A stretch of 9,519 nt of DNA, taken from NCBI GenBank assembly GCA_030592825.1, contig JAUVIG010000118.1:1-9519 (forward strand). Direction: 5' to 3'. This document shows positions 1 through 6,101 of this stretch, piece by piece; within the stretch, counting starts at the first letter, position 1, and every line of letters starts with the position of its first letter. Under the pieces are notes generated by a model. That model saw nothing but the letters and a program-made list of their open reading frames with translations, searched no databases and was not told where the DNA came from. A program made the position numbers and the translations under genes. This DNA is from Chlorobiota bacterium. Lineage in GTDB: Bacteria > Bacteroidota > Bacteroidia > Bacteroidales > JAADGE01.

Positions 1-26
1 AACCTCTAATAATTAATTTCTTTCAA

Positions 27-129
27 GAAACAAATATAATGAACAAGATGCAAGGCATAATTTTTTTGGAATAGCCGTAGTTATTGCAAAAAAATTTAAC
101 GCAGTCAGATTGTTTATTATATTTGTTGC
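27..129. repeat. Long imperfect inverted repeat (hairpin / MITE-like element)
   Basis: Positions 29-46 pair with 110-127 over 18 consecutive bases, with one G-T wobble (41 with 115). The pairing resumes after one mismatch at 27/129. Inside this, the T-run at 61-67 pairs with the A-run at 88-94, and GC at 55-56 can pair with 101-102, so much of the unit folds on itself around a centre near 70-86. No coding sequence lies here and no transposase is visible. It could be a small dispersed palindromic repeat, a MITE-like remnant, or an untranslated RNA. The pairing is directly visible; the identity as a repeat is inference, because no second copy lies in the window. Confidence 0.5.
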
Positions 130-169
130 CATATGATTTTCTTAAAACTTTCTGTTTGGGCTATGATAT

Positions 170-196
170 AAAAAAGCCTGTAAATAAATTACAGGC
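170..196 (-). terminator. Intrinsic terminator of the rplM-rpsI-rpsB-tsf operon
   Basis: On the minus strand a perfect 8-bp stem (GCCTGTAA / TTACAGGC, positions 176-183 and 189-196) with a 5-base loop is followed by six T residues (175-170). It lies 27 bases beyond the tsf stop codon, where the operon would be expected to end. The stem has only moderate G+C content, but the arrangement is the standard Rho-independent one. Confidence 0.85.
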
Positions 197-223
197 ATTT
201 AAAATTATGTATATCTGTTTTTT

Positions 224-1048
224 TTAACCGATTGCATATCGTTTGAATCCCAAAACTTTAGCTTCAGCATCTACTTCTTTCAAAAAGTCTCTTATTGTCT
301 TTTTATTATCTTTTACCCATTGCTGATTTAATAAAGTATTTTCTTTAAAAAATTTATTTAATCTTCCTACAGCAATCTTTTCGGCTAAGTCAGCAGGTTT
401 ACCTTCTTGAATGGCAAGTTCTTTACCAATTTCAATTTCTTTATCAATAACATTTTGCGGAACATCATCTTTATCAACTGCTACCGGATTCATGGCTGCA
501 ATTTGCATAACGATGTCTTTACCTGCATTTTCGTCAATTGCTTTACTGAAACCTGCAATTGTAGCTAATTTATTTCCCATATGTATATATGATGAAACAG
601 ATTCTCCTTCAATTTTATCGTAATAAGCAAGTTCAACTTTTTCACCAATTACACCGGTTTGGTTAATTATTTCTTCAGAAATTTTAGCCCCGTTAAGTTC
701 TAAACTTAATAATTCTTCTAATGTAGCAGGATTTTTTTCAATTGCAAGATCAAGAATTTGATTAGCAAACTTTACAAAATCATCATTTTTAGCAACAAAG
801 TCTGTTTCACAATTCAAAGAAATAATTGCAGCTCTTTTACCGTCAATAGAATTTTTAGCCAAAACTGCTCCTTCTGAAGCATCTCTGTCTGCTCTTTTAC
901 CGGCTACTTTTTGTCCTTTTTTTCTTAATATATCAATAGCTTGATCAAAATCACAATCAGACTCAGTTAATGCGTTTTTGCAGTCCATCATACCTGCGCC
1001 GGTCATTTTTCTTAATTTTGCAACATCAGATGCACTAATTTTTGCCAT
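224..1048 (-). CDS. tsf: Translation elongation factor Ts (EF-Ts)
   Basis: EF-Ts is the cytoplasmic nucleotide-exchange factor that releases GDP from EF-Tu so that it can be recharged with GTP and aminoacyl-tRNA. The 274-residue protein has the N-terminal UBA-like domain (about 1-50) with the family motif KMTGAGMMDCKNAL (14-27), then the EF-Tu-contacting TDFVAKND motif (82-89), the dimerisation/core region, and a C-terminal helix ending in FLKEVDAEAK. The ATG start gives the canonical MAKISASDVAKLRKMTG opening. The upstream sequence is A-rich with no clear Shine-Dalgarno, normal for Bacteroidota. It follows rpsB by 18 bases, so it is the last gene of the operon and is followed directly by the intrinsic terminator at 170-196. 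Length and motifs are complete; nothing looks broken. Confidence 0.98.
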   Translation of the reverse strand: MAKISASDVAKLRKMTGAGMMDCKNALTESDCDFDQAIDILRKKGQKVAGKRADRDASEGAVLAKNSIDGKRAAIISLNCETDFVAKNDDFVKFANQILDLAIEKNPATLEELLSLELNGAKISEEIINQTGVIGEKVELAYYDKIEGESVSSYIHMGNKLATIAGFSKAIDENAGKDIVMQIAAMNPVAVDKDDVPQNVIDKEIEIGKELAIQEGKPADLAEKIAVGRLNKFFKENTLLNQQWVKDNKKTIRDFLKEVDAEAKVLGFKRYAIG

Positions 1049-1066
1049 TTTATCTTTATTTTATTT

Positions 1067-1840
1067 TTAGTTATTTAAACTTTTATTTTTGCGAGCTCTT
1101 GTTTTAGGTTTTACCGGTTTTTCTGAAGTTTCTTTTACAGTATCTTTCTTTTCAGCATTTTTTTCATTTAATCCTTCTATAATTGCCTGTGTTATAACAT
1201 CAACAATAATAGAAATCGATTTTGAGGCATCATCATTTGAAGGTATAGGAAAATCAATACTCGGGTCAGAGTTTGTGTCGACCATTGCAAAAATTGGAAG
1301 ACCAAGTTTTTTTGCTTCAGCTACAGCAATTTTTTCTTTATTAACATCAACAACAAAAATAGCTGTCGGTACTCTTCTCATATCAACAATACTACCTAAG
1401 TTTTTTTCAAGTTTTGCTCTTTCACGTGTTACTTGCAGTCTTTCTCTTTTAGAGATTTTATCAAAAGTTCCGTCTTTTTCCATTGTATCAATCAATTTCA
1501 TTTTTTTAACGGCTTTTCTGACTGTTCTGAAGTTAGTTAGCATCCCGCCTGACCAACGTTCCGTGATATAAGGCATTCCTGTTGTTTTAACTTTCTCTTC
1601 TACAATATCTTTTGCTTGTTTTTTTGTTGCTACAAATAAAATTTGTCTGCCTGATTTTGCGATTTGCTTTATTGCTGCACTTGCTTCATCAAGCTTTGCC
1701 ATTGTTTTGTACAAATCAATTATATGAATACCGTTTTGCTCCATGAATATATAAGGAGCCATTTTCGGATTCCATTTTCTTTTCAAATGTCCGAAGTGAA
1801 CACCTGCTTCAAGTAATTGTTTAAAATCTACTTTTGCCAT
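1067..1840 (-). CDS. rpsB: 30S ribosomal protein S2
   Basis: Ribosomal protein S2 is a component of the 30S subunit that binds late in assembly and is needed for S1 or mRNA docking. The 257-residue product opens with LLEAGVHFGHLKRKWNPKM (9-27), the family N-terminal signature. It continues with the coiled-coil region (about 100-150, including RWSGGMLTNFRTV) and the C-terminal signature VDTNSDP-IDFPIPSNDDA (187-205). A lysine-rich tail of about 30 residues follows, of the kind often seen in Bacteroidota. The ATG at 1838-1840 is preceded by an A-rich leader rather than a Shine-Dalgarno. rpsB and tsf are only 18 bases apart and are surely cotranscribed. The 170 bases upstream, between rpsI and rpsB, contain hairpins that may act as a leader. 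Confidence 0.98.
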   Translation of the reverse strand: MAKVDFKQLLEAGVHFGHLKRKWNPKMAPYIFMEQNGIHIIDLYKTMAKLDEASAAIKQIAKSGRQILFVATKKQAKDIVEEKVKTTGMPYITERWSGGMLTNFRTVRKAVKKMKLIDTMEKDGTFDKISKRERLQVTRERAKLEKNLGSIVDMRRVPTAIFVVDVNKEKIAVAEAKKLGLPIFAMVDTNSDPSIDFPIPSNDDASKSISIIVDVITQAIIEGLNEKNAEKKDTVKETSEKPVKPKTRARKNKSLNN

Positions 1841-1874
1841 TTTTTTTAATTAAGTTTACATTCTTTAATAAATC

Positions 1875-1944
1875 AATTACCAAGTAGCAACTTTTCAGTT
1901 AGTCTCAGTAATTTAGATACTAAACTTAAATGATATATTAAGTT
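1875..1944 (-). promoter_or_regulatory. Structured 5' leader of rpsB (candidate regulatory RNA)
   Basis: On the minus strand, upstream of rpsB, two structures can be drawn. An AT hairpin pairs AACTTAA (1944-1938) with TTAAGTT (1929-1923). Next comes a stem AATTAC/GTAATT (1913-1908 with 1880-1875) that encloses a small hairpin AACT-GAAA-AGTT (1900-1889) capped by a GNRA-type tetraloop. They lie 35-105 bases before the rpsB start. rpsB leaders that bind S2 are known from gammaproteobacteria. Whether this leader has a similar role is inference; the AT-rich pairings are weak enough to be partly chance. Confidence 0.3.
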
Positions 1945-1977
1945 CAAATCTGATACTTGTATTGAACGGATACAGAC

Positions 1978-2002
1978 AAAAAAATGCCGATTCGCTCATT
2001 AC
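1978..2002 (-). terminator. Weak terminator or attenuator between rpsI and rpsB
   Basis: Shortly after the rpsI stop codon the minus strand has a short imperfect hairpin (AATG and CATT closing, a CG/CG inner pair, about 2002-1985) followed directly by seven T residues (1984-1978). The stem is poor, so full termination is unlikely. Partial termination that lowers rpsB-tsf relative to rplM-rpsI is conceivable. The T-run is clear; the function is a guess. Confidence 0.25.
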
Positions 2003-2010
2003 GGTTGATA

Positions 2011-2397
2011 TTAACGTTTACTGAATTGGAATTTTTTACGAGCTTTTGGTTGCCCCGGTTTTTTCCTTTCTACTACTCGAGAATCTCTTGTTAAGAATCC
2101 TTGTTTCTTTAAAGCAACTTTATCTTCCGGATTTATTATAACCAATGCTTTTGAAATTGCAAGTCTTAATGCTTCTGCTTGTCCCTTAATACCACCACCT
2201 TTTAAATTTGCGGTAATATCATATTTGTCTTCAGCATCCACAATGGTAAAAGGTTTCTTAATTTGATATTTATACTCAGGTACAGTAAAGTAATCTTCAA
2301 AATTCTTTTTATTTACAACAATATTACCTTTACCTTCTTTGAGATATATTCTTGCAATTGCGGATTTTCTTCTGCCTGTTACATTTATTGTATCCAT
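2011..2397 (-). CDS. rpsI: 30S ribosomal protein S9
   Basis: Ribosomal protein S9 lies in the head of the 30S subunit; its basic C-terminal tail reaches the P-site tRNA. The 128-residue product has the family opening (V)TGRRKSAIARIYL (6-19) and the signature GGGIKGQAEALRLAISKAL (67-85). It ends LTRDSRVVERKKPGQPKARKKFQFSKR, with the invariant terminal SKR that contacts tRNA. Its ATG comes one base after the rplM TAA stop, so the two are translationally coupled, the order seen in nearly all bacteria. Length is normal for the family, with no internal damage. Confidence 0.98.
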   Translation of the reverse strand: MDTINVTGRRKSAIARIYLKEGKGNIVVNKKNFEDYFTVPEYKYQIKKPFTIVDAEDKYDITANLKGGGIKGQAEALRLAISKALVIINPEDKVALKKQGFLTRDSRVVERKKPGQPKARKKFQFSKR

Positions 2398-2398
2398 A

Positions 2399-2854
2399 TT
2401 ATTTTATTGAATTTAAGTCTATTTTTTTAGGTTTTTGAGCTTCTTGATTATGTTCTGAACCGACATATACATATAAATTTCTATATATTGCTCGGCCAAG
2501 TTTGTTTTTCGGCAACATACCTTTTACAGCTTTTTCTATTAAAGCAATTGGTCTTTTATCCATCAATTCTTGAGCAGTTTGTACTCTTTGCCCTCCGGGA
2601 TAACCGGTATGTCTAATATATTGTTTGTCTGACCACTTTTTACCGCTTAATTCAATTTTCTCGGCATTGATCACAACAACACTATCTCCACAGTCAACGT
2701 GAGGAGTAAAACTCGGTTTGTTTTTTCCTCGTAATATCTTGGCAACTTTTGAAGCAAAACGTCCTAAAATTTCGCCTTCAGCATCAACTAAAAACCATTC
2801 TTTATTGACTGTTGCTTTATTTGCCGATATTGTTTTGTAACTTAAAGTATCCAC
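2399..2854 (-). CDS. rplM: 50S ribosomal protein L13
   Basis: Ribosomal protein L13 is an early-assembling protein of the 50S subunit. The 151-residue product begins MDTLSYKTISANKATVNKEW, the same opening as known Bacteroides L13. It contains PHVDCGDSVVVINAEKIELSGKKW (51-74) and the L13 signature AVKGMLPKNKLGR (109-121). The start codon is GTG (2854-2852), not ATG; the match of the N-terminus to the family supports this start. It is the first gene of the rplM-rpsI-rpsB-tsf operon, with a Bacteroidota-type promoter motif about 60 bases upstream. A short tail (EAQKPKKIDLNSIK) follows the core, as is usual in this phylum. Confidence 0.98.
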   Translation of the reverse strand: MDTLSYKTISANKATVNKEWFLVDAEGEILGRFASKVAKILRGKNKPSFTPHVDCGDSVVVINAEKIELSGKKWSDKQYIRHTGYPGGQRVQTAQELMDKRPIALIEKAVKGMLPKNKLGRAIYRNLYVYVGSEHNQEAQKPKKIDLNSIK

Positions 2855-2910
2855 TTTTATATTCTTTTTTTATTATTAAATAAAACTATACACTAAAGAT
2901 TTTCGGACTG

Positions 2911-2941
2911 CAAAAGTAAAATAAATTTATAAAAGAACAAT
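2911..2941 (-). promoter_or_regulatory. Promoter of the rplM operon (Bacteroidota type)
   Basis: On the minus strand the sequence TACTTTTG (2918-2911) matches the Bacteroidota -7 consensus TAnnTTTG exactly. A TTG (2940-2938, context ATTGTTC) lies 19 bases upstream, in the -33 position. Transcription would start near 2905, giving an A/T-rich leader of about 50 bases before the rplM GTG codon. Confidence 0.6.
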
Positions 2942-2982
2942 AGTTTAGTAAAATATTTGAGATATTTTCAAAATTAAAGGTT

Positions 2983-3012
2983 TTTGGTCGTAATACTATC
3001 ACATTATGTTCG
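2983..3012 (+). promoter_or_regulatory. Promoter of the patatin-like membrane protein gene
   Basis: TTTG at 2983-2986, an 18-base spacer, and TATGTTCG at 3005-3012 (one mismatch to TAnnTTTG) match the Bacteroidota housekeeping promoter. Transcription would begin near 3018, about 30 bases before the GTG start at 3049, leaving an A-rich leader. It is divergent from the rplM promoter with about 60 bases between the two. Confidence 0.5.
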
Positions 3013-3048
3013 TTAAATAGAAAAGACAAATTAATAATAATAAAATCA

Positions 3049-5295
3049 GTGAATCGATTAAAAAACATATTTGAAAAAACCTTGTATTTCTTTCCTATTC
3101 AATTGATATTTATACAATTCAGAAAAAATCATCTTTTATTATTGTCTTGGATATTTTTGTTTGCCGTTATCACAGGAAATTTCGGATCAGCCTATGGTAT
3201 TCCTTCTTTATTTCTGATTCCTGAATATTTAAACACAGTAAATATGTTATCATATTTCTTGTTGGGTATTTCACTCGGAGTATTTATAATGTCTTATCAT
3301 ATATCAGGTTACGTAACCGGAGGATATTTATTTCCTTTTCTTGCAACTTTACCTTATCCGTTTTGGAAATATTCAATTAATAATTCTTCTGTGCCTTTAT
3401 TGTTTTTAGTCGTATATATAATTAATACAGCCAAATTTCAGCGTAATGAAGAACTATTAGACACACTTAGTATTACGATGAATACCGGAGCTTTTTTGAC
3501 AGGTGTCTTTTTATTTATTCTTATTTCCTTTTTATGGTTTTTTACCGCAAATATCAATATTTCAAAAATTTATACTGAAAAAGAAGAGGTTTCCGATAAA
3601 GATAAGAATCCTAAAATAATTAAAAAAATTATTGAAAAAGATACTGAATGGAAAATGTTTAATACACCGAATGAAAGCGGTAAATACTGGAAGGTTAAAT
3701 TGTATTTATCAAATCCGTTTAGATTAAAAAGAGCAAGATATTACAGCCATTACAGAGCAGATCATATTCAAAAAGTATTAAGACATAATTATAAAAATGT
3801 GTTGTATTTTTCATTTGCTGTTTTAATAACAGTATTAATAACAGGAATTTTTAAAGATTCCAAAATTATTATTATTCCGGCTGCTGCAAGTATTAACATT
3901 GTACTTTCTTTAATAATTTTATTTTCAGCTGCTGTTTTTTCATTTTTAAAAGATTGGAGTGTCTTATTTCTTATAATTGCTGTAATTGCACTTAATTTTA
4001 TATCAAAACATTCATCACTTAAATATCACCAATCAGCATATGGTCTTGATTACGATGTGCAGTATGATATTGCGGATTCTCTTACAGATAACACATATGA
4101 AATCAGAGAAAACGATTTTAATAATACAATTAATATTCTAAATAAACGAAAAGAAAGATTAACGAAAAATAAACGGAAAAACAAAGTTCCTATAGTCTTT
4201 ATTAATACAAGCGGCGGTGGTTTGCGTACGGCTTTATGGACTTATGTTGCTTTACATTACGCCGACAGTGTAACAAACGGAAAATTACTTAAACACACTC
4301 AGCTTATTACAGGTGCATCAGGCGGAATGTTGGGTGCTGCATATCTGAGAGAATTATACTTAAGAAAACAAAATCAGCAAATGTCGGAATGGTATAATGA
4401 TACATTAGTTAATGCTATTTCAAAAGATATATTAAATCCGGTTGCATTTTCATTAGCATCAGGTGATTGGTTTTTTCATTTTCAAAAATTCAGTTATAAC
4501 AAAAAACGCTATTATAAAGACAGAGCATATATTTGGGAAAAAACTTTAAACGAAAATACCTTCAACTTTATGGATAAACCGCTTATTTCTTATTCTGAAC
4601 CTGAAACGGAAGCAATTATTCCCATGTTGATTTTCAGTCCGTCAGATGTTGAACACGGCAGGAAGATTCTAATATCTTCTCAAGATATTTCATATTTCGA
4701 GAAAAATTCTCAAACCGGTTTATTTGCTCAAAAGAGAAGTGCGGTAAATATTGATTTCAGAAGAAAATACAAAGAATACGGAGCTGACAGCTTGCGATTT
4801 TTAACAGCAATACGAATGAGTTCTACTTTTCCGTATATTACACCTTATGTAGATCTTCCCGGAAATCCTCAATTAAGAATTTTAGATGCCGGATTACACG
4901 ATAATTACGGTTTATCAACTTCTTTGGAATTTGTTTCGATTTTCAGAGAATGGTTGAAACAAAATACAAGCAAAATCATTTTTGTTCAGATAATATTCAG
5001 GGACAAATCTGCAAAAAAGGAAAACACCGGACTTATCTCATCAGTAGTAAGCCCGTTTTCGGGAGTTTTTCAAAACTTTTTTACTTTTCAGCAAATGAAT
5101 TTTGAAAAACAACTGATGCAAATGGACAAACACTTAAAGGAAAATATCACATTTATAAATATTGTATTGGAATCAGAAAAAGAAATATCAATAAGTTGGC
5201 GACTTACCAAAGAAGAAAAAAGGCTTATAATGCTTGGGGTTAAAGACGACAATAATATAAAAGCGATTAATGTTCTTAAAAATTATTTAGATTAA
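3049..5295 (+). CDS. Polytopic membrane protein with C-terminal patatin-like hydrolase domain
   Basis: The 748-residue protein has two parts. The N-terminal part has about seven hydrophobic stretches (roughly residues 30-47, 65-83, 113-126, 145-167, 248-267, 272-298, 303-319), interrupted by a charged soluble loop (about 170-245, rich in Lys and Glu). Residues about 380-700 form a patatin-like domain. A glycine-rich oxyanion-hole motif, NTSGGGLRTALW, covers 386-397. The nucleophile elbow G-A-S-G-G has Ser424 (422-426). The D-A-G motif of the catalytic dyad is at 613-615 (LDAGLHDNYG). All catalytic elements are present, so an active serine acylhydrolase (lipase or phospholipase) is likely; the substrate is unknown. 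The start is GTG, with no ATG in frame upstream. It stands alone, divergent from the ribosomal operon and convergent with the kinase gene. The patatin assignment is firm; a role in membrane lipid turnover is inference. Confidence 0.85.
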   Translation: MNRLKNIFEKTLYFFPIQLIFIQFRKNHLLLLSWIFLFAVITGNFGSAYGIPSLFLIPEYLNTVNMLSYFLLGISLGVFIMSYHISGYVTGGYLFPFLATLPYPFWKYSINNSSVPLLFLVVYIINTAKFQRNEELLDTLSITMNTGAFLTGVFLFILISFLWFFTANINISKIYTEKEEVSDKDKNPKIIKKIIEKDTEWKMFNTPNESGKYWKVKLYLSNPFRLKRARYYSHYRADHIQKVLRHNYKNVLYFSFAVLITVLITGIFKDSKIIIIPAAASINIVLSLIILFSAAVFSFLKDWSVLFLIIAVIALNFISKHSSLKYHQSAYGLDYDVQYDIADSLTDNTYEIRENDFNNTINILNKRKERLTKNKRKNKVPIVFINTSGGGLRTALWTYVALHYADSVTNGKLLKHTQLITGASGGMLGAAYLRELYLRKQNQQMSEWYNDTLVNAISKDILNPVAFSLASGDWFFHFQKFSYNKKRYYKDRAYIWEKTLNENTFNFMDKPLISYSEPETEAIIPMLIFSPSDVEHGRKILISSQDISYFEKNSQTGLFAQKRSAVNIDFRRKYKEYGADSLRFLTAIRMSSTFPYITPYVDLPGNPQLRILDAGLHDNYGLSTSLEFVSIFREWLKQNTSKIIFVQIIFRDKSAKKENTGLISSVVSPFSGVFQNFFTFQQMNFEKQLMQMDKHLKENITFINIVLESEKEISISWRLTKEEKRLIMLGVKDDNNIKAINVLKNYLD

Positions 5296-5304
5296 TCCTT
5301 AAAT

Positions 5305-5351
5305 CCGCAAGTCATCAGATGACTGTCAAGGGTTTGGATACAGACCTGCGG
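5305..5351. repeat. Interrupted palindrome / three-stem structured element between convergent genes
   Basis: CCGCA (5305-5309) pairs with TGCGG (5347-5351). AGTCATC (5310-5316) pairs with GATGACT (5318-5324). GGTTTG (5331-5336) pairs with CAGACC (5341-5346) around a GATA loop, with one wobble pair. If the 22 bases 5325-5346 are removed, the remainder is a perfect 12-bp inverted repeat with a one-base centre, so a second small hairpin appears to have been inserted into an older palindrome. It lies between the stop codons of the patatin-like gene and the kinase gene and may help end transcription from both sides, although there is no long T-run on either strand. Confidence 0.55.
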
Positions 5352-5369
5352 TTTATAGGTTAATACAGC

Positions 5370-6008
5370 TTAGAAAATACCATATAGTTCAGCATCAATT
5401 TTATTAATTACTTCACTTAAGTCTTTAGGGTTTTTTGAAAAATCTTTATCATTAACATCAAGAATCATAAGTTTTCCCAGATTATATTCCGTAATCCAAG
5501 CTTCATATCGCTCATTTAATCTTGTTAAATAATCAATTCTTATTGTATTTTCATAGTCTCTGCCTCTGGCTTGAATTTGTTGTACAAGTTTAGGAACATC
5601 TGCTCTCAGATATATCAAAATATCAGGCGGCAGAACCATAGAACTCATTAATTTGAATAAACTTTGATAGTTTTTAAAATCTCTTGTCGGCATCAAACCC
5701 ATATCATGCAAATTCGGAGCAAAAATAAACGCATCTTCGTATATTGTTCTGTCTTGAATAACAGTTTTACCGGATTTTCTGATATCAAGAACCTGATTGA
5801 ATCGACTGTTTAAAAAATAGACTTGCAAACTAAATGACCATCTTTGCATATCTTCATAAAAATCACTTAGATAAGGATTGTCATCAGCATCTTCAAAACG
5901 CGGTTCCCATTTATAATGTTTTGCTAAAAGAGCTGTTAAAGTTGTTTTCCCGGAACCGATATTTCCCGATATTGCTATATGTCTGCTGTTTTCTTTGTTG
6001 TTATACAT
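5370..6008 (-). CDS. Deoxynucleoside kinase (dGK/dAK family)
   Basis: This is a member of the deoxynucleoside kinase family, which uses ATP (or another NTP) to phosphorylate deoxynucleosides at the 5' position in the salvage pathway in the cytoplasm. Numbered from an upstream TTG at 6029, it shows the P-loop GNIGSGKTT (22-30), the substrate-binding segment RWSFSLQVYFLNSRF (63-77) with Gln69, the DR motif (DRTIYEDAF, from Asp93) and the arginine-rich lid (ARGRDYE, 154-160). I choose the ATG at 6008 (212 residues, MYNNKENSRHIAISG) rather than the TTG at 6029 (219 residues), because family members begin only a few residues before the P-loop strand. Substrate preference (dA, dG, dC) cannot be read from the sequence. 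It lies 93 bases downstream of the beta-propeller gene, with an AT-only hairpin between. Confidence 0.92.
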   Translation of the reverse strand: MYNNKENSRHIAISGNIGSGKTTLTALLAKHYKWEPRFEDADDNPYLSDFYEDMQRWSFSLQVYFLNSRFNQVLDIRKSGKTVIQDRTIYEDAFIFAPNLHDMGLMPTRDFKNYQSLFKLMSSMVLPPDILIYLRADVPKLVQQIQARGRDYENTIRIDYLTRLNERYEAWITEYNLGKLMILDVNDKDFSKNPKDLSEVINKIDAELYGIF

Positions 6009-6042
6009 TCCGCTTAATTTAATTTTCAAAAACTATAAAAAT

Positions 6043-6073
6043 AAAAAATTATTGATTCCTTTAATAATTTTTT
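6043..6073 (-). terminator. AT-only hairpin between the beta-propeller and kinase genes
   Basis: A perfect 11-bp inverted repeat (AAAAAATTATT at 6043-6053, AATAATTTTTT at 6063-6073) encloses a 9-base loop. On the minus strand the second arm ends in a T-run and is followed by more T-rich sequence, so it may act as a weak intrinsic terminator after the beta-propeller gene. With no G-C pairs in the stem, termination would be inefficient, and read-through into the kinase is possible. Confidence 0.35.
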
Positions 6074-6101
6074 CTTTGATTGTTAATAACTTGAAGATAA
6101 T

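Noticed and set aside
1089..1571. 160-codon open frame on the plus strand opposite rpsB
   Set aside because: It is a shadow of the well-supported S2 gene: low-complexity Ser/Phe/Ile composition from antisense of a Lys/Glu-rich gene, with no family resemblance.
2886..3068. 60-codon open frame on the minus strand between the divergent genes
   Set aside because: It covers both promoter motifs, is built of AT-rich Phe/Ile/Asn codons and resembles no family I know.
3049..5295. Membrane-patatin gene as a CBASS-type phospholipase effector
   Set aside because: No cyclic-oligonucleotide synthase or other defence gene is adjacent, and the neighbours are housekeeping genes; the patatin fold alone does not justify the claim.
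1968..5345. Shared 10-mer GGATACAGAC at 1968-1977 and 5336-5345
   Set aside because: In a 9.5-kb window dozens of 10-base matches are expected by chance, and the flanks do not match.
6024..6032. TAGTTTTTG on the minus strand as a possible promoter for the kinase gene
   Set aside because: It has one extra base relative to TAnnTTTG, no upstream TTTG at the right distance, and would leave only a few bases before the start codon.
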